NCBI GenBank assembly: GCA_964035575.1
Contig: OZ037924.1
Location: forward strand, 868,001 to 932,000
Reading direction: 5' to 3'
DNA: 64,000 nt
DNA from: Rhynchopus sp. YZ270_cl-10
Lineage: Eukaryota > Euglenozoa > Diplonemea > Diplonemida > Diplonemidae
The position numbers were made by a program, and so were the translations under genes. Positions 11,101 through 24,000 of this stretch are shown one piece after another; positions within the stretch are counted from its first letter, which is position 1, and each line of letters starts with the position of its first letter. Below the pieces are notes generated by a model. That model was given only the letters and a program-made list of their open reading frames with translations. It made no database searches and had not been told where the DNA came from.

Positions 11101-13876
11101 TCCCAAAACAGAGCAGAGACAGCTCCACATCTACCCGGATGCAGTGCTGTCTCACCTACATACGGCGAGGAATAGAGTGCTCAGAGCGGTGGTGCGTGCG
11201 ACGATCTCCTCAGGCGCTCGGCATGGGGATCAACTCTCACTCAAGAATTTTGTAGCAGAAGGAGACTACGTGACAGACGGGGTGAGTGCTGGTAAAATAG
11301 AGACAGCAGGTGTAACGTTCCTGGAGCGTGGGGCGGCGTTTATGGCAAGGTCCGACCGTGCAGCGACGCCAGATCCTAATGTTCCCCGATTTGTGCGCAC
11401 CCCGTCCAATCTGCATGACGAAGCGGAGGACGTAATTGAACTAAAATTCGTGCCCCGCGAGGCAGCTGATTTGAGTCGCGCAGGGACGAGAGCGGTGGTC
11501 GCTGCGGTGCAGAGCTTTCTCCAGAATGTGATGTATCGGTCGAAGGTGCATAACCCGCCTCCAGGGTTTCGTGAAATCGATGCACACATTACTTTGTTCT
11601 GCATTGACCTTGACCAGGTGGATGTGGCACCAACATCACCACGGCATATGGCACCGCCTTCATCACCACGACCAGGTTCTCCCAGAAAGTCTGCGTCGTT
11701 CCGTGGGAGCTCCAGTTTTCTTCCGGAGAACCTTCCCACAGAAGGGGAGCGGACGTACCCGCAGCTCAAGGATATCGATGCGGGCGCAGTGCGAGAGGAG
11801 CATATGTCCTATAAGGCAGAGCTTCGGGTGACCCCATCACTCTTAGATCTGTCCACCCACGCTCCGTCAGTGCAGGTCTTCGCAGGGGGGTCGGTTGCGA
11901 AAATAGGGAAGTTTGAGTTGACCCCTGCAGCTGCTGTGAATGCGGAAACGTTTCATAAAGGGTTTATAATGCTTGAGACAGTGGAGGGTGAGAGTATCGA
12001 TGATGTGTTTGGTGTGCAGGCGTGCGAGCCGGACCTGAGGGTGTGCAAGAGAAGCAGGTTGCGGGCGGAGAAGATGAACATCGAAGGCATCGATGAGCGT
12101 GTGGAGGAGGAGCCGAAGGTCTTTGCTGAGGGGGAGGTGCTGAGCGAGCCCACGTACGTCTTCGCAGGAGAGAGGGTCATAGCGGTGGGCTGGTCCAGCC
12201 ACCGCCGTATCTTCTTCAAGATCGCCCGCGGTACAACAAGAAAGGAGCTCCTTGCGGTTCTAAGGAACCTCAGCTATGCGTCTACAAGCAGCTCGGTGCA
12301 TCCTTCACAGAAGCTTGTTATGACGACGCTCTCAGACGGAGCGCACGGCTCCTGTGTTCTGGTATGCAAACCGGTTTCTTCAAAATGGTTTTTTTTTGAA
12401 TATGTTTTTGTCTTATTCAACACCCCACAGACGCCAGTATTCGTATCCTCCCTCACACACACTGCGGTGCTCTGCGAATCCCCGAAGCTTCGGTATGCTA
12501 TTTTGTACTATCGCCACTCCCCAGACTCCCCCTTTATAATTGGTGACAACATGAGGCGTTCGGCTCTCCCATCTTGACAACAAACTTTTTCTTTTCCCCT
12601 GACTCTACTCCTGGGGCCTATCCTTATGGCCTGGCACTACAAACCTTTTTTGCTCACATCAAAACGACTCAGATACCGGATGAACAGCACCGTCCTGATC
12701 GGCCCTCAGAAGAACATCTTCCCTTGCATCCACGCTGCAGGGTGTGAGATTGACACACACGACGTAGGGTACTTCGATGGGGGCAGCTTTCAGGTCGATG
12801 TACGGACCGGTATTAAGAAGGGCGACTCTCTGATGTTCCTCACCGAGGAGCAGCAGGCGATGGCGGCAGCACGGCCTGGGGGGAACGGGACGGGGCTGCT
12901 TGCGTCGCGAGGCGGGTGGCAGGGGTACCTGGAGATGGGGGAGGACAAGAAGGTGCGGGTCTTTCCGCACAACCCCGACGATGCGGCAGACTCTGGTTGG
13001 ATCCTCGCTGAGATCAAGCGTGTCGACAAGGCTACGCTGCGCGCAGAATTTGCCACTCATGACCCGCCTCGCTGTACTGTGGCTTTGTTTACATATCTTC
13101 TCGATACAGTAGCCTTTTCGACAGAACTATCCGCAGGAACCGGACAGAGGGTCATTGCCGTTAAAATTGACGATCTCGTTAGTGCAGAAAAATGCACGGC
13201 AAAGATTGTGGTCGACGTCGCGCGGCCGCTCTTCTGTGGGATACCGGAGGTGCAGACAGTGGCTGCTGCGGCGTTGGTGTCTGAGGGGTTCTGTCTGGCG
13301 GAGAAAATCACGCTGGCAAGCGAAGGGAAGGAGCGTCCGTCGACCAGTGGAGGGCTGGACGTAATAGCACACAGTGCGGTGGTGCAGTACCGTCTAAGCT
13401 TGAAGCGGTCGAAGCTCGTGAAGGTCGAAGGCAGCACGATATCAGTCAACGGTGACCTCGCTGGAGTCGTGGCCAAGGAAGACCCGCACCATCTCAGAAT
13501 TGAGTTCCCCACAGGGACCAAGTCGACTGTCAAGACGATTGCATCGCTTCTGCAGCTCGTGACCATAAAGTTTGCTGGCGAAACGTATGTCTCTTTTTCA
13601 AATGGGAGAGGTTTTTTCTCCTTTATTTTTCAAAAGGGAGTAAAAATTTTGTATTGTTTTCGGTGAATTTATGAGAATATACTTGAAGGAAAGAGGTGTT
13701 GCTAGTATTCAGGTTAGAATAATATTATAGAGTCTTAGATTCATCTTAATAACTGTTATAACTGTTCTCTTTGTGACAGAATGCCATCACCAGAAGACGG
13801 CACACCTGTAAGCATTATGTACACAGACAACTGTGGGGATGTGCTGCAGTACTGTACAAGAATTCGTCATGTGTGA
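8135..13876 (+). CDS. Large coiled-coil and beta-domain protein, four exons
   Basis: Four exons (8135-12361, 12431-12492, 12673-13584, 13780-13876) give 1765 residues. Phases match at every junction and each intron is GTATG...CAG. Residues about 150-205 resemble a leucine-rich-repeat remnant. Residues about 222-518 form a long, highly charged coiled coil (e.g. REELRIRAEELEERRRKKAE). The remainder is beta-rich with recurring units ending in a pattern like VRTVEVTITDHRGF or KLVMTTLSDGAHGS, similar to cadherin-like repeat ends. The last exon completes one such unit (PVSIMYTDNCGDV), which supports the join. No signal peptide is seen, so it is probably cytoplasmic or flagellar, but I cannot name it. 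The first intron (69 nt) keeps the frame open. The third intron carries part of a type A hairpin module before its acceptor. An out-of-frame ATG at 8128 precedes the start. Confidence 0.8.
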
Positions 13877-14664
13877 ATCTATTTTAGCTACATGGCACCG
13901 CTGAACGCTTCCCTAAAAAAGAGTTCCTTTCCAGGAATGATGCAGGGGGAGTTTGTGTGTGTGTTTTGGTCTCAAAGTACTACTATGCTTCACAGCAAAA
14001 GTAGTCGCTTTTATTTTGCTTTGCTTTTTAGGTGACTAAGCAGCGTCAAAGAGCTTAGGCACCGTCGTACCAACACCTCTTTCTTTACCCGCTGATGTGT
14101 CGATATCGGCTCATCTTCAAGCCCTCTGTGTTTTTTTTTTTTGAAAACTTGGTTGTTTTAGTGTAGACACCCGAAGATGAACTCCACTATTTTTTTATTT
14201 TGTTCATGTGCAAAAGGAGATTTTTTAGGCTGCGTCCAGAGATTTTGTCCACACAGACAGTAAATAATTACTCCTGGTGTAGCTGAAAGGGGGTGCGAAA
14301 AAGTGTAACAAAGTGCGATTACGTGGTCAACCACACCAACTCCACCAAATACATCGAGCAAAAATAGCAATGAGTATGCGACATAATCTGGATATAGCTC
14401 GAAAAATACCCCCCGATTCAAAACTCCGAAAAAACTCTTTTGACCTTCCAACCAATTTCTCTTTTTTCCCTTTTTCATTACTTCTCCTCCCTCCCCCCTC
14501 CCTCCCATCCCCCCCACAACAACTGCACCACAAGAATATTTCAAAAAAAAACTCCTTTCATAGAGCACCTTTCTCATCAGATTTTTCTTCATCCCACAGA
14601 CTTGCACATTTTTTTCTTTTTTTTTTTTTCTCAAAAAATTACCGAAAGTAGCACAACATTGTCA
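13877..14664. other. Intergenic region with type A and type F repeats
   Basis: It holds a type A relative at 14029-14075 and a type F module in reverse orientation at 14161-14189. A C/T-rich region at 14455-14520 and a T run ending CTC at 14610-14632 precede the next start. Confidence 0.5.
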
Positions 14665-17600
14665 ATGGAGCAAGACCAAACCGCCACGCTACGACAGGCA
14701 CGTGACATTGTAGCGACCACTCTGGCTGCAGTAGCACCACGAGAATCAACGAAACAACATTATCCCCTCCGCAACAGCACCCCACCCCCCACGGAGCGGG
14801 TGTCCACGCTCTCAGCTCACCACCCGGCAGAGCGCTGGGAGGATGCGATCGTTGCGCAGTACACCGCCCCTCCAATGCAACCCCCGAGAGCACTTTCCAA
14901 GAGCCCCGATGGGATTTCCCCTAATCCAGACCCCCCTTCTTCAGCTCGACTAGACGTTGCGAGGTTAAATGCAAAGCTTGAAGCCCTGCTATTAGAATCT
15001 TCTACAATAAAAGCACAAAACCAATCCCTAAAAAAAACCGTTTCAACAATGGAAGGGGTAATCCTCAAGGTAAAGGCAACTGTCAATGCGGTTATCGACG
15101 CTGCGTTAGAGGAAATGACAGAGGCGTTGAAATTAGATCAGAATGGCACCTCAATACAAAGATCTTTGCCTCAAAGCGCACCTGACGCATTCAATGCGGA
15201 ACCTGAACAAGGGGTAGAAAAAAATGAGGTAAATCGGGGTTCGATAGGTACCTCCGTTTCCGGGTCTATACCTCGCGCCCAATCTGATGTGGTTAGCGCA
15301 ACACAAATCATTGCCAAAACCGAAGATAACAGAGACGTCAGCAGAGAGTCGCTCTCTGGAGTACATTCAAAGACAGCGTCCATTTCATTGCCACGCAGTC
15401 AGGCCACGTTGCCCCCCCCTGCAGAGGACACTCCTCGGACACCACCTGGGTCGTCGTCGCCAAATGGAGGGGCAATCGAGGAAGAGGAGACACTCCCTAC
15501 ACCACAGCTGTCGCCTGCAGGCACCTCCTTCTCAATGTCAATGTCCCCGGAGATGCGGGAAGGTGAGGTTGTGGTGGCGGATGATGCGCAGCTAGCGGTG
15601 CCTATGCCTATGTCTGTGGCTATGCCTATGGCTACCCCGGTGAATGCGCATTCAGCGAAGGGTGCACCGAAGGACGCTCTTTTGTCTCCTCCGCCAGCGG
15701 CATGTGAACGGCGTGTAGGATTGCCGCTTTTATGGTTGAGCCAGGCAGGTTTGACGTCAGATGCTCCAGCGAGGGTAGGGTTCGCGGCACTTCATGATGT
15801 AGCGGAGGCAACGGAGGTGCCGTCCGCGTTGGTGTCGGTTGCGAAGAAGGATCAATACCCTAAGGGGGTGATGGTAGCGGCAGAGGGGCTCTCAGTGCCG
15901 ACAATAGAAGGGGATTGGGAGCCGATGCTGGCGGAAGGGAAGCTCTTCAAATTGCACCTAGGGGGTGAAGGTGACGGTGCGTTGATGTTCTATAATGCGA
16001 CGAGGGCGGTGCATTTTACCTTAGAGTATCGGTTCGGCGCGCAGTCGAAGCTGCGTGCAGGGCCAAAGACGGAGGTGGCAGATGGTTGCTATGTCGTGGA
16101 GGTGCCAGCGGGGGAGACAGTTCTGTTTGTCCAGGGGCGTGTAAATGGGTATCGTATGTCGGTTAAGTACGGTCCACCGTCGCGGCGTTTCATAGAAAGC
16201 CTTGCAAGCGTGCAGGACACTCGCGTTGCAGAATCGTTGTCGACGCTGAGAAGGAAGGCTGCGCAAGAAAAGGTTGACATGGCGAATGACAAAGATATGA
16301 TTGCGTTGTGCGATAAGGCTGGGCTTGTGTATGTGGACTGCAGGTTCCCTCCTCGGCAGCATGCGTTGGCGAGACCATGGGAAGGGGTGTGGGATGCGTG
16401 GCCATGGGTGCGTCCGCAGGACTATACTACACCAGAGCTTGCAGCAAAGGTATGGATTTGACCCCTGCCGGATTGATGTTGATAAGGCTCTTTGTAAAGC
16501 TTAAAAAACAAACTTTTTACAGATTGACGTCAGCCCATCTGGCATCACCCCCAACGACGTTGTGCACGGCAAGGTTGATATCATGGCGTGGCTCTCCTGC
16601 ACTCTACAGCTTCTTGCCGAGCATCCTGCTCTCATCGAACGAGTCTTCAACGTCCCTGAGGTGGGTCTTGCTGCAGCCCGCCGTACGGGGGCGTTTCCGA
16701 TGCGTATCTGCAAGCATGGGTGGTGGCAGGTCATCGTCGTGGACTCATACCTACCGTCCACAGGGAAGGCCCCCGTCTTCTCCTCAAACTCCGCGACAAC
16801 AAGTCTGTGGGCGTCGATTCTCGAAAAGGGTGTCGCGAAGGTGCACGGCAGCTACTATGCACTGTGCGATGGGGACTGCCTCGAACTGCTTCAAGACATC
16901 ACCGGGTCGCCTGGACAGCACATCGACTGGCGTTCCCACACCGCGTGGGAGCTGCTCACAGCGTTGACCGAGACTATGTACGCCGAACGCCATGTGGTCT
17001 TTGCAGAGGCGCACCTCTCTGATCTGAGTGTCGGGGTTGGAAGCAAAGAGTTGGATGGCTTCTTTGAGGCAACGGGTTTGACGCCAGGGTTTGTGTATGC
17101 GGTCACTGCGGCAAGGGTGTGTGAAGGGCAGAAGATGGTGCGTCTGCGCAACCCTACAGGGAAGCACAACGGACCCGCCCTGGCAGAACACTTTGGGACC
17201 ACAACCCTGGAGCGCAGCCTCGACTGCCACGACGCCTTCTCCTTCTGGGTGCCCTTCAGCGAGCTTCCAAAGTACTTCTGCTCTGGCGGGGCCTGTGTCG
17301 GGCCTAGGGTCGGCCTTTCGCCTTTCGCCTGCGACATCAGAGTTGCCACAGCTCTCAAGGGAGGCGCGCCACTCCACATGCTTGAAATCTGGGCAACCGA
17401 ACCCTGCACCTGTTTCATCGGACTGCACCAACGTGACCGGCGTGGTCTGGAGGATGTGGACCCGGACACAACGTACTCCAGTTTTGTTGTGAGCGTGGTC
17501 GAGCCGCACGGCGAAGGCTGGGTGGTGGACAGCCAAAGCAACCAAGGTCTCTTCAACGATGCGCGCGACGTCTACCTCCAGTATTCGTTCAAGAAGGTTG

Positions 17601-17863
17601 AAGGGTTGAGGCCGTACTATGTGACCTGGCGGGCACATTCAAGTGATGTGTGTGCATCAAAGCAGGTAGTGGTGAGTCTGCTCTCGTCCAAGCCGTTTGC
17701 GACAATCAACATCAAGCAGCCCAGCGCCGCAGTCATGCAGGCAGTGCGATCAGGTAACCTCGCGGGGTTCGACCCGACAGGGTCGCTCAACTCCTTCTCG
17801 AGGGTGCAGCTGAACCAGAGGGAGCATACTGTGCGTACAATCGATATGGCTTCGCTGCCCTAA
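14665..17863 (+). CDS. Calpain-like protein, catalytically inactive, with DUF1935-type domain
   Basis: Two exons (14665-16449 and 16523-17863, phase 0) encode 1041 residues. Order of parts: a short coiled coil (about 93-157), a Ser/Pro-rich linker, a DUF1935-like beta domain (about 413-513, with LFKLHLGGEG, FYNATRAVHF and VPAGETVLFVQGRVNG), then the calpain protease fold (about 537-815) and a C2-like domain III (about 830-1000). In the active-site block HGKVDIMAWLSC the position of the catalytic Cys is Met616 or Ala617. The His position is Phe785 (GFVYAV instead of GHAY), while Asn805 in RLRNPTG is kept. It should therefore lack peptidase activity, as do many kinetoplastid calpain-like proteins, which act in the cytoskeleton or at membranes. 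The intron is 73 nt. This family and domain pairing is the best taxonomic marker in the window. Confidence 0.85.
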
Positions 17864-18024
17864 ATATAGCTTTTGTTCCCCTTTTAGATACATGTTTTTT
17901 TAGATGAGAATGACAAAGAAAAAAAGAATGCTACCTTTTTTTGTGTTGTGGTAAAAATGTCAAAACATCAAAACCCAACAGAGCACCTTTACACAAAACA
18001 ATAGGGGGTGCAAGAGACAGCACA
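17864..18024. other. Short intergenic spacer
   Basis: About 160 nt, T-rich around 17905-17942. AG dinucleotides such as the one in CCCAACAGAGCACC at about 17980 could act as trans-splice acceptor for the next gene. Nothing else is seen. Confidence 0.4.
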
Positions 18025-21000
18025 ATGCGTCTTAGCATTGCTGTCGTGCTCTTGGTGGTGAATGATGTGGCAGGGCAGGTGTGTAGTGGTGGGCCGACGG
18101 TGGCGTCGCTGACTGCGGGGCTTGCGACAGGTGGGTTCACTGCGTGCAACGCGCTGAGCAACGGGGCGACGTGTGTCCCCGGGACTGGTGGGTACAGTTG
18201 CACGACGGGGTACACACCGAACGCGGCGTCGAGCTTCGTGCTGTCGTGCCCGGCCACAACGTACAGCGCGGCAGGAGCGCAGTGCAATGCAAACTCTTGC
18301 CCTGCCGGTGTCGCCACGCCCTTAGGTGCGGGCACCACAGCCACCCCCGTCGTCACACCGGTCGTGACAGGCGCCAGCCTCGTCCTCAACTTTGTTGCTC
18401 TCACAGGCTACACCTGCACCGGAGCCCTGACCGCCGTGTGTGCCACACCCGGTGGTGCAGCGACCATCCCAACTCACTCCTGTGCCGCCAACCAGTGCAA
18501 CAGCCTCACCGCCGTGACCGGTGCCTCGTATGGAGGGGGTGTGCCAATCAACACCGGGCAGGCGTTGACCATGACCCCAACTGGAGGCTATGTGTGTACA
18601 GGGACGGCGACAGCGATGTGCACAGTGGCGACCGGTGCGGCGACTGTGCAAGGGTACACCTGCAGCCTTGCGCAGTGCCAGGGGGGGATTACAAGCCCCA
18701 CAGGTGCGAGCGTGACAGGGACGGTGCCTGCGGTCATCAGCAACGGCGACTCGCTTGCAGGAAACCTTGTGGCTGCTGCAGGGTACTCCTGCACAGGAAC
18801 GCCGGTCGCAGTGTGTGCAGTATCCAGCATGAACCCTGTGACAGTGGGTGGCACGTACGCATGCACGGCCCTCAACTGTCTCTCGATCTCGCCGCCCCAA
18901 GGTGCCTCCGTTCTTGTCCAGCGTGCAACTGCCACAGGGTCTATCGAAACAACCAACCTCGCTGCGCTCACAGGATTCACATGCTCGGGGGTTGCGACGG
19001 CGGCGTGCCTCGTGGCGAACGGTGCGGCAAGCATCAACGGCTACACGTGCACAACGCTCTTCTGCAGCTCCATCCAAGCCCCGACAGGCGCAACCGTGCC
19101 GGTGCAGCAGACGGTGAACCACCAGCAGGTGGTCACGAACCTGTTGACGCCACTTCAGGGGTACACGTGCACGGGGACTGGCGTTGCGTCGTGTCCTGTG
19201 GCGAACGGCCCTGCATCGGTGACCGGACTCACGTGTGTCCCCATCCAGTGCAACACCTTCACAGTGCCGACTGGGTCTTCGGTTGTCGCACAGCGCACCA
19301 GCAGCACCGGTGTGGACATGACCGGCAGCGTGTCCCCCCAACCCGGGTACTCCTGCACCGGCACACCGACCGCTCTCTGCCTCGCAGCCGGCGGCGTTGC
19401 CTCTCTCACCGGCTACACCTGCGTCGCCATCAACTGCAACTCCTTCAATGGCGGAACCGGGACAGCCATCGTAACACAGGGCCCAGTGAGCACCGGTGCG
19501 AACCTTGTTGGCCGCATCACACCTGCGAATGGGTACAGCTGCACGGGCACACCTCTGGCACTGTGCTCTGCCGCCAACGGGGTTGCAAGCGTAACGGGGT
19601 ACACCTGCACCATCACCTCCTGCAGCAGCATCACCGCACCTACTGGTACTACTGTGCCTGTGCAGCGAGCGGTCAACAACGGTGACGTGGTGACGAACGA
19701 CCTGCAGGTGGTTGCAGGATATGTGTGCAGCGGTGTGGCGACTGCGGCGTGTGCAGTGGCGAATGGTGCGGCAACTGTGACAGGATACACCTGCACGCTG
19801 ACGCAGTGCTCAAGCATCGCACCGACAGTAGGGTCGCAGGTTGTTACGCAGAGAAACAGCGTCACCGGAGACGACCTCACTGCGAACCTTGTTCCCACAG
19901 CGGGGTACGGTTGCACCGGCACCCCACGTGCACAGTGCAACACACAGAACGGCGTTGCCTCTGTCACGGGGTACACATGCTCCGCTTTACTGTGCGCGTC
20001 CGTCACAGCACCCACCGGGTCGCAGGTCATTACGCAGGTTGCAGTGGCAACGGGGACCGTCATCAACACCAACCTCCAAACACAAGCAGGGTTCACCTGC
20101 ACGGGGACAGCCACCGCGATGTGCGCAGCCACAAACGCAGTAGCAACTGTGTCCGGGTACACCTGCACTAGCAACTTCCTCTGCACTTCCTTGACTGCCC
20201 CAACAGGTGCAACGGTCATCACACAGGGCGGTGTCAACAACGGTGTAGTGGTGACAACGCGGCTCGCTGCAGCAGCGGGATTCTTCTGCGTGGGCACAGC
20301 AACGTCGGTGTGCCCTGTCGCGAACGGGGCGGCGACCACAACGGGGTACACGTGTTCCACGCAGTGCACATCTATCACTGCACCCACTGGTGCACAGGTT
20401 ATCACACAGGGTGCAGTCGGACACGGCAACGTTGTTACCACACGTCTTGCTCCAGCAGCAGGGTTCACATGCTCGGGGACTGCGTCTGCACAGTGTCTCA
20501 CAGCAAACGGAGTTGCAACTGTGACGGGTTACAACTGTGTTGGTGCAACCCAATGCGCATCCATCAGTGCACCCACTGGCGCACAGGTTATCACACAGGG
20601 CGCAGTCGGGCATGGTACCATCATCACTACACGTCTTGCTCCAGCAGCAGGGTTCACATGCTCGGGGACTGCGTCTGCACAATGTCTCACAGCGAACGGA
20701 GTTGCAACTGTGACGGGCTACAACTGTGTTGGTTCAACCCAATGTGCATCCATCACAGCACCCACTGGCGCACAGGTTATCACACAGGGCGCAGTCGGAC
20801 ACGGCACCGTCATCACTACACGTCTTGCTCCAGCAGCAGGGTTCACGTGCTCGGGGACTGCGTCTGCACAGTGTCTCACAGCGAACGGAGTTGCAACTGT
20901 GACAGGCTACAACTGTGTTGGTGCAACCCAATGCGCGCAGTTTGCTGCACCCAATGGGGCGAGTGTGACTGTGCAGGGTGCTGTAACGCACGGGCAAGAT

Positions 21001-24000
21001 CTGACCACACGTATGGCTGCTCAGGCGGGATATGTTTGCACTGGTACGGGCATTGCGTCTTGTGCACAGGCTGGAGGCACTGCCACTGTCACAGGGTACA
21101 CGTGTTCCACGCAGTGCGCATCCATCACTGCACCCACTGGCGCACAGGTTATCACACAGGGTGCAGTCGGACACGGCAACGTTGTTACCACACGTCTTGC
21201 TCCAGCAGCAGGGTTCACATGCTCAGGGACTGCGTCTGCACAATGTCTCACACCGAACGGAGCTGCAACTGTGACGGGCTACAACTGCGTTGGTTCAACC
21301 CAGTGCGCATCCATCAGTGCACCCACTGGCGCACAGGTTATCACACAGGGAGTAGTCGGGCATGGTACCATCATCACTACACGTCTTGCTCCAGCAGCAG
21401 GGTTCACATGCTCGGGGACTGCGTCTGCACAATGTCTCACAGCGAACGGAGTTGCAACTGTGACGGGCTACAGTTGTGTTGGTGCAACCCAGTGCGCGCA
21501 GTTTGTTGCACCCAATGGGGCGAGTGTGACTGTGCAGGGTGCTGTAACGCACGGGCAAGATCTGACCACACGTATGGCTGCTCAGGCGGGATATGTTTGC
21601 GGTGGTACGGGCATTGCGTCTTGTGCACAGGCTGGAGGCACTGCCACTGTCACAGGGTACACGTGTCTGCTGAGCACGCTGTGCAACTCATTGCAGGCGC
21701 CGTTTGGTGCACAGGTTGTCACCCAGGGCACAGTGAACAACGGGGATGACGTCACGGCGCGCTTGGTGGCACAGGGCGGGTACACATGCTCAGGGAGAGG
21801 TGTGGCAACGTGCCCCTCGGCTGCAGGGGTCGCGACAGTTAGTGGCTTTGCGTGCACAGCGACGACAGCCTGCTCGTCCTTTGTTGCGCCAAACGGTGCG
21901 CGTGTCACCTCGCAGGGTGGGGTGAACAACAACCAGGACGTGACCGGGCGCCTCACAGCACTGCTCGGCTACACCTGCGGGGGTACAGCGATAATCTCGT
22001 GTCTGCAGGCAAATGGAGTCGCCTCTGTGAGCGGCTACACATGCACAGGCACAACGCTGTGTAGCTCCTTCACCCCACCTACAGGGTCGCAGGTCCTCAC
22101 ACAAGGCGGAGTCAACAATGGTGATGTCATCACGAACCGGATCGGCGCAATCGCAGGGTTCACGTGTACAGGTGTAGCAACGGCAGTGTGTCTGCAGGCT
22201 GGGATCGGTTCCGTGTCGGGGTTCTCCTGTACAGCGAACAAGCTCTGCACGTCGCTGCAGGCCCCGTTCGGTGCGCAGGTGGTGACCCAAGGGCGTGTCA
22301 ACAACAACGAAGACGTGACCGCTATGCTGGGTCCCCTCAGCGGGTACACATGCAGTGGAACTGGTATCTCCATCTGCGCCAACGCTAATGCAGTCGCAAC
22401 AGTGGCAGCAAACTCGTACGTATGCACGTCGATCCCACAATGCACCTCATTCCAGGTGCCTACCGGGTCGCAGGTCACGAACCAAGGCCGCGTGAACAAC
22501 AACGAAGACGTGTCCGCAAGAGTGGCTGCCTTGCCGGGGTACACCTGTACCGGAGTCGCGCGTACGATATGCCCACAGCTCAATGCTGTCGCTACCATCT
22601 CCTCGGCGTATTCATGCACACAGAACACACTCTGCTCGTCACTCCAAGCACCGTTCGGAGCACAAGTCATCACACAAGGCGGCGTGAATAACAACGTCGT
22701 GGTCACTTCCCGCCTTGTCCCGCAGGCAGGGTACTCATGCACGGGAACGGCAGTGTCGGTGTGCCCACAGGCAGGGGTGGCAACAACAACCGGCTACACC
22801 TGCGTTCTCATCAACCCTTCCATGTGTGCGTCCTTCGTGGCACCTCTCGGAGCGCAAGTCACAGCACAGGGCGGCGTGAACAACAACCAGGACGTGACTA
22901 GCCGTCTCAGCCCCTTGGCAACGTATACGTGCTCGGGGACTGCGTTCACAGTGTGCACACAGCAGAACGGCGTGGCATCTGTGACAGGGTACACGTGCAC
23001 ACAGAACACGTTGTGCACGTCGTTTGTTGCGCCCCAGGGTGCCCTCATCACGAACCAAGTCGGCGTGAACAACAACCAGGATGTGTCTGCCTGGGTGACA
23101 CCGCAAGCAGGGTACACCTGCATCGGACGTGCTGTCACGAACTGCCCGGCCTCCGGAGGGGTGGCGAGCATTGTCGGGTACAGCTGCTCGCTGTCCACAG
23201 GATGTGCGTCGTTCACAGCCCCACCTGGCTCACAGGTCAAGACCGTCCAGCCAGTGACAAACGGACAGGATGCGACGTCGCTGCTCGAGGCTTCCGCAGG
23301 ATACATTTGCACAGGAACCCCACGGATTGTGTGCTCGCAAGCAGGTGGTGTGGCGTCTGTAACGGGGTACACATGCAGTGGCACGGGGACATTCCAGTGC
23401 AGGGTGTTGGCGCCTCCTGCAGGTGCGCGGGTGACACAGCAAGGGGGCGTGACTGGTACACAAGATGTCACTGGGCGCATTGCTCCAGAAGTGGGGTACG
23501 CATGCGGTGGAACAGCCACCGCGTCGTGTCCGTCTGACAACGGCGTTGCTGTGACGTCTGGGTATGTGTGTACGTACCGCTGCAACAGCATTGCCGCACT
23601 CACTGGGATGGCGATTGCTGCACAGGGCGAGGTGTCAAATGGAGAGATTGCGACGACACGGGTGACCTCCGGGACAGGGTACGTCTGCTCCGGCACGCCT
23701 GTGGCACGCTGCGACAGTGCAGGCGGCGTGGCAAGCATCACCGGGTACACATGCCTCGCAGCGATGCAGTGTGCCAGTCTGAACCCACCAGCAGGCGCAA
23801 CCGTCATCCAGCAGGGAGCCATCCTCAACGGCGAGGCTGTCACAGCACGGCTCCAAGCCATCCAGGGCAGCGTCTGCTCTGGGACTGCCATCGCAGAGTG
23901 CACAGCAGTCAACGGGATTGCGCTTATCACCGGGTTTGCGTGCAGCACGAACGGTGCGCAGTGCAGCGGGGGCATCGTCCCGCCGACGGGGGCATCGCTG

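Noticed and set aside
20310-21749. 479-codon plus-strand frame rich in Cys and His
   Set aside because: Frame-shifted shadow of the 189-bp repeats in the giant membrane protein gene.
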